From assembly GCA_039696685.1 (NCBI GenBank), contig CP155566.1:620001-684000 (forward strand): a DNA stretch of 64,000 bases, in the 5' to 3' direction. The position numbers and the translations under genes were made by a program. Positions 1 through 10,784 of the stretch are shown here, in pieces (position 1 is the first letter of the stretch; every line of letters starts with the position of its first letter). The notes beneath the pieces were generated by a model. The model saw only the letters and a list, made by a program, of their open reading frames with translations, ran no database searches and was not told where the DNA came from. This DNA comes from Vibrio sp. CDRSL-10 TSBA. Its GTDB lineage: Bacteria > Pseudomonadota > Gammaproteobacteria > Enterobacterales > Vibrionaceae.

Positions 1-2522
1 TGGGTATCCATACTGGTGACTCGATCACTGTGGCACCGGCTCAGACCCTGACTGACAAAGAATACCAGCTGATGCGTAACGCGTCTCTGGCGGTTCTGCG
101 CGAAATCGGCGTAGAAACCGGCGGTTCAAACGTGCAGTTCGGTATCAACCCGAAAGATGGCCGTATGGTTATCATCGAGATGAACCCACGTGTATCCCGC
201 TCTTCTGCGCTGGCATCGAAAGCGACCGGTTTCCCGATTGCAAAAGTTGCCGCGAAACTGGCAGTCGGCTTCACGCTGGACGAGCTGATGAACGATATCA
301 CTGGCGGTGCAACCCCAGCTTCGTTCGAGCCGACCATCGACTACGTTGTGACTAAGATCCCTCGTTTTAACTTCGAGAAATTTGCCGGTGCTAACAGCCG
401 CCTGACGACTCAGATGAAATCGGTCGGTGAAGTCATGGCCATTGGCCGTAACCAGCAAGAATCACTGCAGAAAGCACTACGCGGTCTGGAAGTGGGTGCT
501 AACGGTCTGGATGAAATGGTGGATCTGGATGCTCCGGATGCACTGACTAAGATTCGTCACGAGCTGAAAGACGCAGGTGCAGAGCGTATCTGGTACATTG
601 CTGATGCATTCCGTGCCGGTATGTCTGTCGACGGCGTATTCAACCTGACTAACATCGACCGTTGGTTCCTGGTTCAGATTGAAGAACTGGTGCTGATGGA
701 AAATGACATCAAAGCGGGTGGCTTTGCCGGTCTGACGGAAACCACACTGCGCGCGATGAAGCGTAAAGGCTTCTCGGACGCTCGTCTGTCTGCTCTGCTG
801 GGCGTAGCGGAAAGTGAAATCCGTCGTCTGCGTGACCAGTTCAACATTCACCCGGTTTACAAACGTGTGGATACCTGTGCAGCTGAGTTCTCATCTGACA
901 CTGCTTACATGTACTCATCTTACGATGACGAGTGTGAAGCGAACCCGACTGACAAAGACAAAATCATGGTTCTGGGCGGTGGTCCAAACCGTATCGGTCA
1001 GGGCATCGAATTTGACTACTGCTGTGTGCATGCGTCTCTGGCGCTGCGTGAAGACGGTTACGAGACCATCATGGTTAACTGTAACCCGGAAACCGTATCG
1101 ACTGACTACGACACTTCAGACCGTCTGTACTTTGAACCAGTGACTCTGGAAGATGTACTGGCTATCGTACGCGTTGAAAAACCAAAAGGTGTTATCGTGC
1201 AGTACGGCGGTCAGACTCCGCTTAAACTGGCGCGTGCGCTGGAAGCGGCGGGTGTGCCTATCATTGGTACCAGCCCTGATGCGATTGACCGTGCGGAAGA
1301 CCGTGAGCGTTTCCAACACGCGGTTGAGCGTCTGGGTCTGAAACAGCCAGAAAACGCGACCGTGACAGCAATTGAGCAAGCGGTTGAGAAATCGAAAGAA
1401 ATCGGCTTCCCGCTGGTGGTTCGTCCTTCATACGTACTGGGCGGCCGTGCGATGGAAATCGTTTACGATGAAGCAGACCTGCGTCGTTACTTCAACGAAG
1501 CAGTCAGCGTATCGAACGAATCTCCGGTTCTGCTGGACCGTTTCCTGGATGATGCGACGGAAGTCGACATCGATGCTATCTGTGACGGCGAGCGCGTTGT
1601 GATCGGCGGTATCATGGAGCACATCGAGCAGGCGGGTGTTCACTCAGGTGACTCTGCATGTTCTCTGCCAGCTTACACGCTGAGCCAGGAAATCCAGGAC
1701 AAAATGCGTGAACAGGTTGAGAAACTGGCGATGGAACTCGGCGTTCGTGGTCTGATGAACACCCAGTTTGCGGTGAAAGATAACGAAGTCTACCTAATCG
1801 AAGTTAACCCGCGTGCTGCTCGTACCGTACCTTTCGTATCGAAAGCAACCGGTGCACCGCTGGCGAAAATCGCTGCGCGCGTGATGGCTGGCCAGTCTCT
1901 GGAACAGCAAGGTTTCACCAAAGAAATCATTCCACCGTACTACTCAGTCAAAGAAGTGGTGCTGCCTTTCAACAAGTTCCCGGGCGTTGACCCGCTGCTT
2001 GGCCCTGAAATGCGCTCTACCGGTGAAGTGATGGGTGTTGGTGCCACGTTTGCTGAAGCCTTCGCGAAAGCGGAACTGGGCTGTGGCAACGTGTATCCTG
2101 AAGGTGGTCGTGCACTGCTGTCTGTTCGCGAAGGCGACAAAGAGCGTGTGGTTGACCTGGCCTCTAAGCTGGTGAAACTAGGCTACAAACTGGATGCAAC
2201 TCACGGTACGGCTGTGATTCTGGGCGAAGCGGGTATTAACCCACGTCTGGTCAACAAGGTACACGAAGGTCGTCCGCACATTCTGGACCGCATCAAGAAC
2301 AATGAGTACACCTACATCATCAACACGGCTGCCGGCCGTCAGGCGATTGAAGACTCAAAAGTTCTGCGTCGCGGCGCTCTGGCTGAGAAAGTGAACTACA
2401 CCACAACGCTGAACGCAGCGTTTGCAACTTGTATGTCTCACACAGCGGATGCGAAAGCGAACGTCACTTCAGTTCAGGAACTGCACGCCCAAGTGCGCGC
2501 TGACCAGGCTGCTAAAGCGTAA
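1..2522 (+). CDS. carB: Carbamoyl-phosphate synthase large subunit, 3' part (5' end outside window)
   Basis: Makes carbamoyl phosphate for arginine and pyrimidine synthesis from bicarbonate, two ATP and ammonia passed from the CarA glutaminase subunit, in the cytosol. The frame is already open at base 3 (Gly-Ile-His-Thr-Gly-Asp-Ser), so the true start lies upstream and about 840 of the usual ~1075 residues are present. Visible in order: end of the first ATP-grasp domain ([18 protein letters not shown]), the oligomerisation domain, a second ATP-grasp domain (glycine-rich [15 protein letters not shown], then [18 protein letters not shown]) and the C-terminal MGS-like allosteric domain. carA is expected just upstream. 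The frame is intact; by hand I counted roughly thirty GAAC/GTTC words in it, none altered, which matters for the frameshift pattern described in the findings. Confidence 0.98.
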   Translation, partial: GIHTGDSITVAPAQTLTDKEYQLMRNASLAVLREIGVETGGSNVQFGINPKDGRMVIIEMNPRVSRSSALASKATGFPIAKVAAKLAVGFTLDELMNDITGGATPASFEPTIDYVVTKIPRFNFEKFAGANSRLTTQMKSVGEVMAIGRNQQESLQKALRGLEVGANGLDEMVDLDAPDALTKIRHELKDAGAERIWYIADAFRAGMSVDGVFNLTNIDRWFLVQIEELVLMENDIKAGGFAGLTETTLRAMKRKGFSDARLSALLGVAESEIRRLRDQFNIHPVYKRVDTCAAEFSSDTAYMYSSYDDECEANPTDKDKIMVLGGGPNRIGQGIEFDYCCVHASLALREDGYETIMVNCNPETVSTDYDTSDRLYFEPVTLEDVLAIVRVEKPKGVIVQYGGQTPLKLARALEAAGVPIIGTSPDAIDRAEDRERFQHAVERLGLKQPENATVTAIEQAVEKSKEIGFPLVVRPSYVLGGRAMEIVYDEADLRRYFNEAVSVSNESPVLLDRFLDDATEVDIDAICDGERVVIGGIMEHIEQAGVHSGDSACSLPAYTLSQEIQDKMREQVEKLAMELGVRGLMNTQFAVKDNEVYLIEVNPRAARTVPFVSKATGAPLAKIAARVMAGQSLEQQGFTKEIIPPYYSVKEVVLPFNKFPGVDPLLGPEMRSTGEVMGVGATFAEAFAKAELGCGNVYPEGGRALLSVREGDKERVVDLASKLVKLGYKLDATHGTAVILGEAGINPRLVNKVHEGRPHILDRIKNNEYTYIINTAAGRQAIEDSKVLRRGALAEKVNYTTTLNAAFATCMSHTADAKANVTSVQELHAQVRADQAAKA

Positions 2523-2566
2523 CGGATAACAATACGGGTAAGTAAAACTTATCTGACAACCTCATT

Positions 2567-2592
2567 GCCCGCTCATCTGAGCGGGCTTTTTT
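2567..2592 (+). terminator. Rho-independent terminator after carB
   Basis: A perfect 9-bp stem (GCCCGCTCA / TGAGCGGGC) with a two-base centre is followed by six T. It ends the carAB transcript 45 bases after the carB stop. Confidence 0.93.
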
Positions 2593-2785
2593 ATGCCCCG
2601 TAAACTGACTCATGTTTGATTCCCGGCTGAAATCTTGTCTATTTGTTGCGACAACGTCATAACCTGAGTCACGTTTCTCATCTATTACTCTATTGTTAGT
2701 GTGATTCCAATCATAAAAATAACAATATTAAGTGATCTAAATATCAGTAAGGCTAGTTCCTCCTTGTTCACTGGAGTGCGTGGCC

Positions 2786-3409
2786 ATGCTGAAATTTATC
2801 GTGATTGTGCTTTATTTGATGCTCACCGGATGCAGTAGTCATTTGATCTCTGGTGCTGATATTGATCAAGCCATAGGGCAAAACAACCAGAAAATATTTG
2901 TTGGAATTCCGGTGTTGGCCAGTATTGAAGGTTCTATGACCAGATTGGATGAAACCTGGTTGCTGACGGCTAAACACAATAAAGTGATTTTATCTTTGCA
3001 GGGGCGTGAGGTGTATTACCATCCTTATTGCGATATTGCCCTGGTAAGAAGTGCCGGCACCGTTCATGCAAGTATCGGGATGGTGTTGAATGGGCAAGAT
3101 ATCCTGCATGTTGGTTATCCGATAGGCTTACCGCTTTCTGCCAGCAAAGGTAAGTACGTCGGAGATGTGTTCGTGCAAGACTGGGACGGATGCCAGATGT
3201 CTGCGACTACAGGTGTCGTATCCAGTGGTATGTCTGGTGGTGGGGTTTACAACGATGATGATGAACTGATCGGCATCAATCATGGCTACGTCTCCGGCAG
3301 TGTCACCTGGCCGAGCGGTGAGAAAGTCTCTAATCCGGCGGTGTTTGTTTCTTTATATGCAGTGAAAGACTGGCTGCATCAGATAACGGGCAAAGATTAC
3401 TATCGTTAG
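2786..3409 (+). CDS. Trypsin-like serine peptidase, predicted lipoprotein
   Basis: Predicted exported serine peptidase of the chymotrypsin/trypsin fold. The N-terminus is a lipoprotein signal (hydrophobic stretch then LMLTGC), so the mature protein should be lipid-anchored at Cys. The three catalytic regions occur in order: TAKH (His), CDIALV (Asp) and SSGMSGGGVYN (Ser in GMSGG). At about 207 residues it is a bare protease domain with no PDZ domain, so it is not a DegP/DegS protein. A GTG at 2780 is also in frame, but the GGAG at 2773-2776 is only 3 bases from it and 9 from the ATG at 2786, so I chose the ATG. It stands alone between terminated carB and the TSUP gene. Substrate unknown; the lipoprotein and catalytic calls are clear from the sequence, the function is not. 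Confidence 0.85.
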   Translation: MLKFIVIVLYLMLTGCSSHLISGADIDQAIGQNNQKIFVGIPVLASIEGSMTRLDETWLLTAKHNKVILSLQGREVYYHPYCDIALVRSAGTVHASIGMVLNGQDILHVGYPIGLPLSASKGKYVGDVFVQDWDGCQMSATTGVVSSGMSGGGVYNDDDELIGINHGYVSGSVTWPSGEKVSNPAVFVSLYAVKDWLHQITGKDYYR

Positions 3410-3527
3410 TCGCGCTGCGTGATTTAATCGTTGAATATCTGGAATGAATCATTTTCTTTCAATTCGCTGTTGCAGGCCGTGGCACAGTGGTAGCGTGTAG
3501 CCTTTCTCGTCTCAGTTTTGGAAGTTC

Positions 3528-4307
3528 ATGGAAGTCTCGTTAGATATTTTAGCTCTGCTGTTTGTGGTCGCGGGTGTGGCCGGGTTTATTGATGCGATGG
3601 CGGGCGGCGGTGGGTTGCTGACTCTGCCGGCGCTGCTGGCGGCCGGGGTGCCGCCGACGCAGGCTTTGGCCACCAACAAGCTGCAAAGCTCGTTCGGCAG
3701 TTTTTCGGCCAGCTGGTATTTTGTCCGCAACGGCATTGTCAGTCTCAAAGATTTGCGGCTTGCGATTGCCTGTACCTTTATCGGTTCGGCGGTCGGCGCA
3801 GAACTGGTGCAACTGTTTGATGCCTCGCTTTTGACCAGTCTTATTCCTGTACTGCTGATCGCGATCTCACTCTACTTTCTTCTGGCGCCGCAAACCCGTG
3901 CCGACTCAGGTAAAAAGCCGTTGCCGGAAGCGCTGTTTGCGTTTTGTGTCGGCGGTGGGGTCGGTTTTTACGACGGCTTTTTCGGGCCGGGCACCGGTTC
4001 GATTTTTACCGTCTGTTTTGTGGTGCTGGGCCATTTCAGCCTGGTGGAAGCGACCGCACGCACTAAGGTACTCAACTTTACGTCCAATATTGCCGCATTA
4101 ACGTTCTTCCTGATTGCCGGCCTGACTATCTGGCAAATCGGCCTGACCATGGCGGTGGGCGGTTTTATCGGCGCGCGCCTGGGGGCAAAAGTGGTGATCA
4201 GTAAGGGGCAGAAATGGATTCGTCCGTTGGTGATTGTGATGTCGATGCTGATGGCGACTAAGCTGCTGTGGCAACAGCACTCTCAATGGTTGCTATCAAT
4301 GTTCTGA
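3528..4307 (+). CDS. TSUP (TauE/SafE, YfcA-like) membrane transporter
   Basis: Inner-membrane permease of the TSUP family, which moves small anions such as sulfite, sulfoacetate or related sulfur and carbon compounds; the substrate cannot be read from sequence. The 259-residue protein is almost wholly hydrophobic, with about eight membrane segments and the family pattern of two related halves (AGFIDAMAGGGGLLTLPALL near residue 20 and GFYDGFFGPGTGS near residue 145). Length is typical. Its 3' end overlaps by 50 bases the 3' end of a LysR gene on the opposite strand, so the LysR protein may or may not be its regulator; usual LysR-target pairs are divergent, not convergent. Confidence 0.9.
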   Translation: MEVSLDILALLFVVAGVAGFIDAMAGGGGLLTLPALLAAGVPPTQALATNKLQSSFGSFSASWYFVRNGIVSLKDLRLAIACTFIGSAVGAELVQLFDASLLTSLIPVLLIAISLYFLLAPQTRADSGKKPLPEALFAFCVGGGVGFYDGFFGPGTGSIFTVCFVVLGHFSLVEATARTKVLNFTSNIAALTFFLIAGLTIWQIGLTMAVGGFIGARLGAKVVISKGQKWIRPLVIVMSMLMATKLLWQQHSQWLLSMF

Positions 4308-5103
4308 CCCGTTGTGAACGGTAGCTGGTGGCGCGCACGCAGATGTGAATCGGGCGAAACAGCGGCGCCAGCTCGGCAAAATAGTGACAGTAGACCGGCT
4401 CGATTTTCAATGTATTGACGATAGACAAAGGCACCAGAGCCGGCGCCATACCACCCAGTGCCAGCTGAGCGGCTGCGGTGTAGGAGTCCATCTCCATCAC
4501 CGGCGTAATACCCAGCCGGGCCAGGATCGCGGCCTGATAGGTGTTGGCCGGATTGGTTAAATCGTTGGTCACCAGCTCGGCAGGCAGACCGCTCAGCGGG
4601 CTGTGACTGACGATACAGAATGGCTCATCAAGCAGATGAAACGTCATCAGACCGTGGTTGCCCGGCAGATAACCGGCGCAGAATCCCAGAGTCGCTTTAC
4701 CGGACTGGACATGCTCGACGATGCGCGGGGTATGGTGGGTGGTGATGGTAAAATGCGGATCGCGACGCCGAAATTCACCCATCACGTTACTGAGATAACC
4801 GGCCACCAGGGTCTCCGAACAGTCGAGGCGGATTTGGGTGTTATCTTCCAGCGTCTGCTGCTCGAAGATCAGACCGCGCAGTTCGTTAAAGGTCGGGCCG
4901 ATATTGGCAATCAGCTGCTCGGCTTCGGCGGTCAGTTTGATGTGCCGACCGGCCGGAGTAATCAGCTTTTTACCCAGTTTTTTCTCCAGATTCGCAATCC
5001 GTTTGCTGACCGCAGACTGGCTGATGTAGAGCTGGCTGCCGGTACGACTCATGGTTTTTTCTTTGCTCAGTACCAGCAAAGTTTCAATGCCTTCCAATAG
5101 CAT
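4258..5103 (-). CDS. LysR-family transcriptional regulator
   Basis: DNA-binding regulator of the LysR family: N-terminal winged helix-turn-helix (SQSAVSKRIANLEKKLG, residues ~28-44) followed by the effector-binding domain. The 281-residue length is normal. The start at the ATG read from 5103 begins directly at the helix-turn-helix (MLLEGIETLLVLSK), as in many family members. The gene runs toward the TSUP transporter and overlaps its end by 50 bases on the other strand. Its upstream side faces the TRIC gene, which is on the same strand, so the target is not obvious. Effector unknown. Confidence 0.92.
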   Translation of the reverse strand: MLLEGIETLLVLSKEKTMSRTGSQLYISQSAVSKRIANLEKKLGKKLITPAGRHIKLTAEAEQLIANIGPTFNELRGLIFEQQTLEDNTQIRLDCSETLVAGYLSNVMGEFRRRDPHFTITTHHTPRIVEHVQSGKATLGFCAGYLPGNHGLMTFHLLDEPFCIVSHSPLSGLPAELVTNDLTNPANTYQAAILARLGITPVMEMDSYTAAAQLALGGMAPALVPLSIVNTLKIEPVYCHYFAELAPLFRPIHICVRATSYRSQRVRTLIATIESAVATAA

Positions 5104-5165
5104 GGACTTTCAATGACAATCAGGAATAGATGGAAATAGTGTACTTGATTTGTCGCGTGAGTGCT

Positions 5166-5196
5166 TAAAAATAAGGCCACCTTAATCGGGTGGCCT
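5166..5196 (-). terminator. Terminator after the TRIC-channel gene
   Basis: Read on the minus strand, the 8-bp stem AGGCCACC / GGTGGCCT is followed by a T-rich tail (TTATTTTT). It lies just past the stop at 5201. Confidence 0.85.
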
Positions 5197-5200
5197 GTAT

Positions 5201-5821
5201 TTAGCGGCTGAGCGCAAACGTCGGTAGCGATAAGTGCCAGCGAATCGCACCGAGGCGGATAATCAGGGTCGACAGGGTACCGGAGATAAATGCGGTCGAG
5301 CTGTCATAGCCCATGGCCAGTGCGGTGGTATGGAATACGCCGCCGATAATACAGGCGGTGGCATACACTTCACTACGCAGTATCATCGGGATCTCACGCG
5401 CCAGTACGTCACGGATAATGCCGCCGCCACAGCCGGTGATCACGCCCATGATAATCGCAATCATCGCTGATTCCTGATACATCAGTGCTTTTTCTACTCC
5501 GGTACCGACAAAGACCGACAGGCCGATGGCATCGCATACCGGCAGAATCCACCACGGCAGACGCTTTGGACGGCGCACCACAATCATCATGGCAATACAG
5601 GTGATCAGTATCACCCACAGATACGTGGTATCCCGCACCCAGAATACCGGGGTAGCGCCCAGAGCCATGTCGCGGATCGTGCCGCCGCCGATAGCGGTAA
5701 CACTGGCCAGCACAATAACCCCGAACGGATCCATTTTTAACCGTCCGGCTAAAAGTACGCCGGAAATGGCGAAAACTGCAGTACCAAACATATCGATCAG
5801 AAAGAGCAGTGAAGTATCCAA
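5201..5821 (-). CDS. TRIC-type cation channel family membrane protein (UPF0126, YadS-like)
   Basis: Small inner-membrane protein of 206 residues from the family once called UPF0126 and now linked to prokaryotic TRIC cation channels. It carries the two-fold internal repeat of the family, each half with a glycine-rich motif: GGGTIRD near residue 46 and GGGIIRD near residue 133. About six to seven hydrophobic segments span the chain. It is followed by its own terminator and sits alone on the minus strand, upstream of the LysR gene. Ion specificity and role in bacteria are not established. Confidence 0.9.
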   Translation of the reverse strand: MDTSLLFLIDMFGTAVFAISGVLLAGRLKMDPFGVIVLASVTAIGGGTIRDMALGATPVFWVRDTTYLWVILITCIAMMIVVRRPKRLPWWILPVCDAIGLSVFVGTGVEKALMYQESAMIAIIMGVITGCGGGIIRDVLAREIPMILRSEVYATACIIGGVFHTTALAMGYDSSTAFISGTLSTLIIRLGAIRWHLSLPTFALSR

Positions 5822-6007
5822 GGTGTCGTTCGCTTTGTTAAATCGGTGAATAAAGGTTCGTCGGATGACGGCCGCGACGACATAACCTGCGGCCTTGGGC
5901 TGCTTTAAGCATAACCTAATCTGGCCACAGCCGGTTTAGCGGCGGATAACATCCTGCGAGTGATGTATTTATGGGGCGCAGATTGTAAGGGATTTTTGCC
6001 GATCCTG

Positions 6008-6892
6008 TTACTGATTTCGCACCTGATCAAAATAATCACACACCTGTTTGATCGCATTGAGGGTACGCGGAGTCGGCCGGTTGATCCAATCGGAGTTGAG
6101 TGACCAGACATGACGCTTGGCCACGGCCGGCAGTTGCTCTGACCAGCGCCACCACATGGTGCCGTTTGCCATCGCATGCTGAGAGGTGAAGATCACTTCC
6201 GGCTGAGCGACCAGTACCTGTTCAATCCCAATCTGCGGGTAGGGAGAAGGACTGTCCTGAAACACATTTTCACCACCGCAGAAGCGGAACACTTCCGTCG
6301 GCCAGCCGTTTTGGGCCAGAGTAATGATCGGCTTCTGACTGAGCTGATAAAAGTAGCGCACTGGTCTTGCATCGGCATAGCGGGCGCGCAGTTCACTGAG
6401 CTGCTGACGAAAATCAGCCGCGGCCCTGGCCCCGACCGACGGGTCATCGGCGTATTGGCTCAGTTTTTCGATATTGGTGGCAATACTGTCCAGATCGCCG
6501 GTTTCTGAATAGTAAATATTGAGGCCGAGCTGCCGGAGTTTATCCAGTTCGCGTGCCGGATTGCCCGACGGCCAGGCCAGCACCAGATCCGGATGCAGAG
6601 CCAGAATACGTTCGATCTTGATGCCCTGATAGTTGGCAACTTTCTCAATCTTCTGCGCGGCAGGCGGGTAGTCGCTGTGTTCACTGACCGCCACCAGTTT
6701 ATCGCCGAGGCCGGCGGCAAAGGCGATTTCGGTCGCGTGCGGTGCCAGGCTGACAATCCGCTGTATTGATGAGGCCTGAGAGTGAGCGTGAGCCGGTGCG
6801 ACCTGAGATAGAGCCGGGGCGACCTGAGATTGAGACGGGGTGGCCTGACACCAGGCGCTGAAACAGATAAGGCTGAGCGTCCAGAGGCGCAT
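6008..6892 (-). CDS. btuF: Periplasmic cobalamin-binding protein BtuF
   Basis: Captures vitamin B12 in the periplasm and hands it to the BtuCD ABC importer. The protein (294 residues) has an export signal (MRLWTLSLICFSAWCQA) and a class III solute-binding fold starting at RIVSLAPHATEIAFAAGLGD, the usual BtuF opening. It starts directly after the stop of the cbiB-like gene (TAA then ATG), so the two are co-transcribed. Between the signal and the fold is a spacer with the repeat SQVAPA-LSQVAPA, encoded by an imperfect 21-base DNA repeat near 6785-6840; this spacer is longer than I expect for the family. btuC and btuD are not in the window. Confidence 0.93.
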   Translation of the reverse strand: MRLWTLSLICFSAWCQATPSQSQVAPALSQVAPAHAHSQASSIQRIVSLAPHATEIAFAAGLGDKLVAVSEHSDYPPAAQKIEKVANYQGIKIERILALHPDLVLAWPSGNPARELDKLRQLGLNIYYSETGDLDSIATNIEKLSQYADDPSVGARAAADFRQQLSELRARYADARPVRYFYQLSQKPIITLAQNGWPTEVFRFCGGENVFQDSPSPYPQIGIEQVLVAQPEVIFTSQHAMANGTMWWRWSEQLPAVAKRHVWSLNSDWINRPTPRTLNAIKQVCDYFDQVRNQ

Positions 6893-7846
6893 TTAAACTC
6901 CTTGATGAATCAATACCAGCACGGCGCTTTCTGCCACAATCCAGGCGAAGATACGCCAGGCCAGCAGTTTATGCACCTGCGCCAGATGAATGGCTGACGG
7001 GGCAATCCGACCGCCAATTTTGACCCGCACCGCTTTCTGCTCGCCGTAAATGGCCGGTCCGCCCAGCGACAGCTGCAGTTTGTTGCCGACGGCACACAGC
7101 AGCCAGCCCGGGCCAGGCAGAGGCCAGGCGCGGCTTTGTGCCAGTGTAGTCGACAACACTTGTGCGGCTTTGCTGCCGCACACCACGAACAAAGTGAACA
7201 GGCGCAGCGGAATAAATTCCAGCATCGCGACCGCGCGCACCACCGGCAGACCGAATGGCTGAAAACGGGCACGGGACGGTGACCAGGCGCGAGCCAGTTC
7301 GACCATCAGACGATAGAGCAGGGCTCCAACGCCACCGAGTAAGCCGTACCAGAACAGCACGCACACCACATTGCGGCCAAAACCCATCACTATGGTTTCG
7401 GTACCGGCTTTACCCAGCCCCAGAGGTGACAAGGTTGAGGTATTGCGGTTGACGTAAGGAACCAGCAGGCTGCGCGCCAGCTTTTTATCTTCGCGTGCCA
7501 GCGCCTGACTGAGCTGATTGGCGAGCTGTTCCTGGCTGCGCCAGTCCAGTGCCAGCAGCAGCAGAGCCATTTCAAACAGCTGTGGTTGCCAGACGAGGGG
7601 TTTGAGGGCAATCAGCACCGCCAGCGCCGGCAGGATCATCAGCATCCAGGCTAAGGTGCCGGATAACTGACTCTGAGCGTAGTTGGTTTGGGTGTTGACT
7701 TTACTGGCCAGCAGATCGGCGAACTTGTGCCACAGCGTGACCGGATGAGCACTGCGCGGAATTGGCAGGATCAGGTGAAATAACAGCGCGCCCCACATCA
7801 CCAGGAGCGCACCATTGGCATACAGAGTATGAAATATCTCGTCCAT
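6893..7846 (-). CDS. CobD/CbiB-family cobalamin biosynthesis membrane protein
   Basis: Member of the CobD/CbiB family, the inner-membrane enzyme that joins the aminopropanol-phosphate arm to cobyric acid. The 317-residue chain shows several hydrophobic segments and recognisable family blocks (hydrophobic N-terminus with HPVTLWHKF; C-terminal LGGPAIYGEQ). It lies between mtnN (10 bases) and btuF (no gap), an arrangement I know from other vibrios. No other corrin synthesis genes are nearby, so a role in salvage of incomplete corrinoids is an inference, not shown. The sequence is divergent from enteric CbiB, so exact activity is uncertain. Confidence 0.85.
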   Translation of the reverse strand: MDEIFHTLYANGALLVMWGALLFHLILPIPRSAHPVTLWHKFADLLASKVNTQTNYAQSQLSGTLAWMLMILPALAVLIALKPLVWQPQLFEMALLLLALDWRSQEQLANQLSQALAREDKKLARSLLVPYVNRNTSTLSPLGLGKAGTETIVMGFGRNVVCVLFWYGLLGGVGALLYRLMVELARAWSPSRARFQPFGLPVVRAVAMLEFIPLRLFTLFVVCGSKAAQVLSTTLAQSRAWPLPGPGWLLCAVGNKLQLSLGGPAIYGEQKAVRVKIGGRIAPSAIHLAQVHKLLAWRIFAWIVAESAVLVLIHQGV

Positions 7847-7856
7847 GAGCGTGGCT

Positions 7857-8552
7857 TTACTTCAGCAGTTCCACCATTTTGATCACCATCTCTGACGAGC
7901 TTTGCGCTGCCAGCGGCAGGAACTCATCAAAAGACATTGGTGACTCTTTATCGGCTACATCCGAAATCGCACGTACCACCACAAACGGTACCTGGAACTG
8001 GTGACAGGTCTGGGCAATAGCCGAGGCTTCCATCTCAACCGCGATCACCGACGGGAAGTTGCGACGGATTTCAGCCTGACGCTCAGCGCTACACACAAAG
8101 GCATCACCGGTACAGATCAGGCCGCGTACCGCGTGTTTGTCCTGCATGGTCGCCAGCGCCTGCTCTGCGACCGCCATCAGCTTGTCATCCGCTTTAAACG
8201 CTGCTGGCTGGCCGGCCATCTGGCCGATTTCGTAGCCGAATGCGGTTACATCAGCATCGTGATGGCGAACTTCAGTTGAAATCACCACATCGCCGACGTT
8301 GAGGGAAGAGTCAAAACCACCGGCTGAACCGGTATTGATCACGACATCCGGCTGGTGTTCGTCAAGCAGGATCGCGGTACCGACCGCAGCGGCCACTTTA
8401 CCGATACCCGATTGCAGTACCACAACGTCTACGCCGTGCAGCTGACCGGTGTAATAGGTCGCGCCGCCTTTGCTGGTTTGCTGAACGTTTTCCAGGGCGT
8501 CTTTTAAAATCGCGACTTCCTGTTGCATTGCGCCGATGATGCCAATTTTCAT
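7857..8552 (-). CDS. mtnN: 5'-methylthioadenosine/S-adenosylhomocysteine nucleosidase
   Basis: Cytosolic hydrolase that removes adenine from methylthioadenosine, S-adenosylhomocysteine and 5'-deoxyadenosine, clearing inhibitory by-products of methylation, polyamine and autoinducer synthesis and of radical SAM enzymes. The 231-residue protein begins [16 protein letters not shown], carries the family NTGSAGG motif (residue ~77), the [10 protein letters not shown] substrate-binding Glu region (residue ~173) and the catalytic Asp in RAISDVAD (residue ~197). It is the first gene of the mtnN-cbiB-btuF cluster. Confidence 0.97.
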   Translation of the reverse strand: MKIGIIGAMQQEVAILKDALENVQQTSKGGATYYTGQLHGVDVVVLQSGIGKVAAAVGTAILLDEHQPDVVINTGSAGGFDSSLNVGDVVISTEVRHHDADVTAFGYEIGQMAGQPAAFKADDKLMAVAEQALATMQDKHAVRGLICTGDAFVCSAERQAEIRRNFPSVIAVEMEASAIAQTCHQFQVPFVVVRAISDVADKESPMSFDEFLPLAAQSSSEMVIKMVELLK

Positions 8553-8648
8553 GCAGAATCTCTTATATCAATTATGAAAAAACTGCGCAGAGTCTACCAC
8601 GTTCTGCGCCGCTTACGCGAGGTCGGGTTTATTCGCGCGCAGAGCGCT

Positions 8649-9083
8649 TTAAGGTTGGCGCAGCATACCGGCGGCGGCCAGTTTCTCGCGCAGATTTTCG
8701 GCGCGGCGGCGGTTGACGCCAAAGTCACTGTAACCGACCCGTGATTCGGAGCGCACGATCAGGTGGTCGTCGCGCAGCTTCAGTTCCAGATCGTCGACGA
8801 AACGCAGGAAGCGCGTGGTGCACTCAATGCGCAGGTAGTTGTCCTGCTTGTCGGCGGTTTTGGCACCTTGCAGGGTCAGGGCGACTCGTTCAATCTGATC
8901 GAGCGTCACGCCCGGACGCAGGATAAAGGGCACCAGGGCAAACTTGTCGCGGCTTTCCTGAGTGGAAACACAATTGGGCTTATCACCGCAAGGGGTTTGG
9001 GTTCTGTCTGTCATTGGTGCGACTCCCTGACTGCACGCGCTGAGCAATAGCACGGCAACCAGCAGGATTCCCTCTCTTCGCAT
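8649..9083 (-). CDS. DUF1499 family lipoprotein
   Basis: Predicted lipoprotein of 144 residues: hydrophobic N-terminus ending in the lipobox LLSAC, then the DUF1499 signature CGDKPNCVST near residue 32 and a conserved RFVDDLELKL segment near residue 93. DUF1499 proteins have no known biochemical role. It lies upstream of mtnN on the same strand with 96 bases between, so it may be transcribed with it or separately. Confidence is high for the family and none is claimed for a function. Confidence 0.88.
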   Translation of the reverse strand: MRREGILLVAVLLLSACSQGVAPMTDRTQTPCGDKPNCVSTQESRDKFALVPFILRPGVTLDQIERVALTLQGAKTADKQDNYLRIECTTRFLRFVDDLELKLRDDHLIVRSESRVGYSDFGVNRRRAENLREKLAAAGMLRQP

Positions 9084-9135
9084 CGGCGCGGTCCTGTAAC
9101 TTGATATGAGTGAAGACGAACGGCGGCAAGGTTAT

Positions 9136-9232
9136 CGCGCTTAGCCTGGCTTAACCTGAGTTGGCTTAACCTAGGTTAGTTTAACTTAGGTTTACCTAGC
9201 TTAGGTCTTAGGTTTACTCAACTCAGCTTACG
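9136..9232. repeat. Degenerate TTAACCTAGGTTT-type repeat cluster
   Basis: This stretch is made of variants of one word family (GCTTAACCTGAG, GCTTAACCTAGG, TTTAACTTAGG, TTTACCTAGC, TTAGGTCTTAGG). At its centre is the 12-bp palindrome TAACCTAGGTTA (9167-9178). It sits upstream of the DUF1499 gene (minus strand) and beyond the gltD terminator. It has no reading frame. It could be an array of weak binding sites or slippage-prone junk. Confidence 0.6.
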
Positions 9233-9270
9233 AACGCAGCCGCCGCCAGTCACTATTATAAGCGTTAAAA

Positions 9271-9302
9271 ACAAAAAGGATTCATCAATGATGAATCCTT
9301 TT
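9271..9302 (-). terminator. Terminator after the first gltBD operon
   Basis: Inverted repeat AAAAGGATTCATCA / TGATGAATCCTTTT with a one-base centre, followed on the minus strand by a T-rich tail. It lies 50 bases past the gltD stop at 9353. Confidence 0.9.
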
Positions 9303-9352
9303 GTCAAACAGTGAAGCTGATAGCTCAGCGGTTAAACTGAGCGAGCGGACAC

Positions 9353-10784
<1,432 letters not shown>

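Noticed and set aside
3470..3530. Possible tRNA at GGCCGTGGCACAGTGGTAGC
   Set aside because: It resembles a D-arm by chance; there is no anticodon arm or acceptor pairing.
8553..8648. Cobalamin riboswitch upstream of mtnN-cbiB-btuF
   Set aside because: The gap is only 96 bases and shows no B12-box-like sequence.
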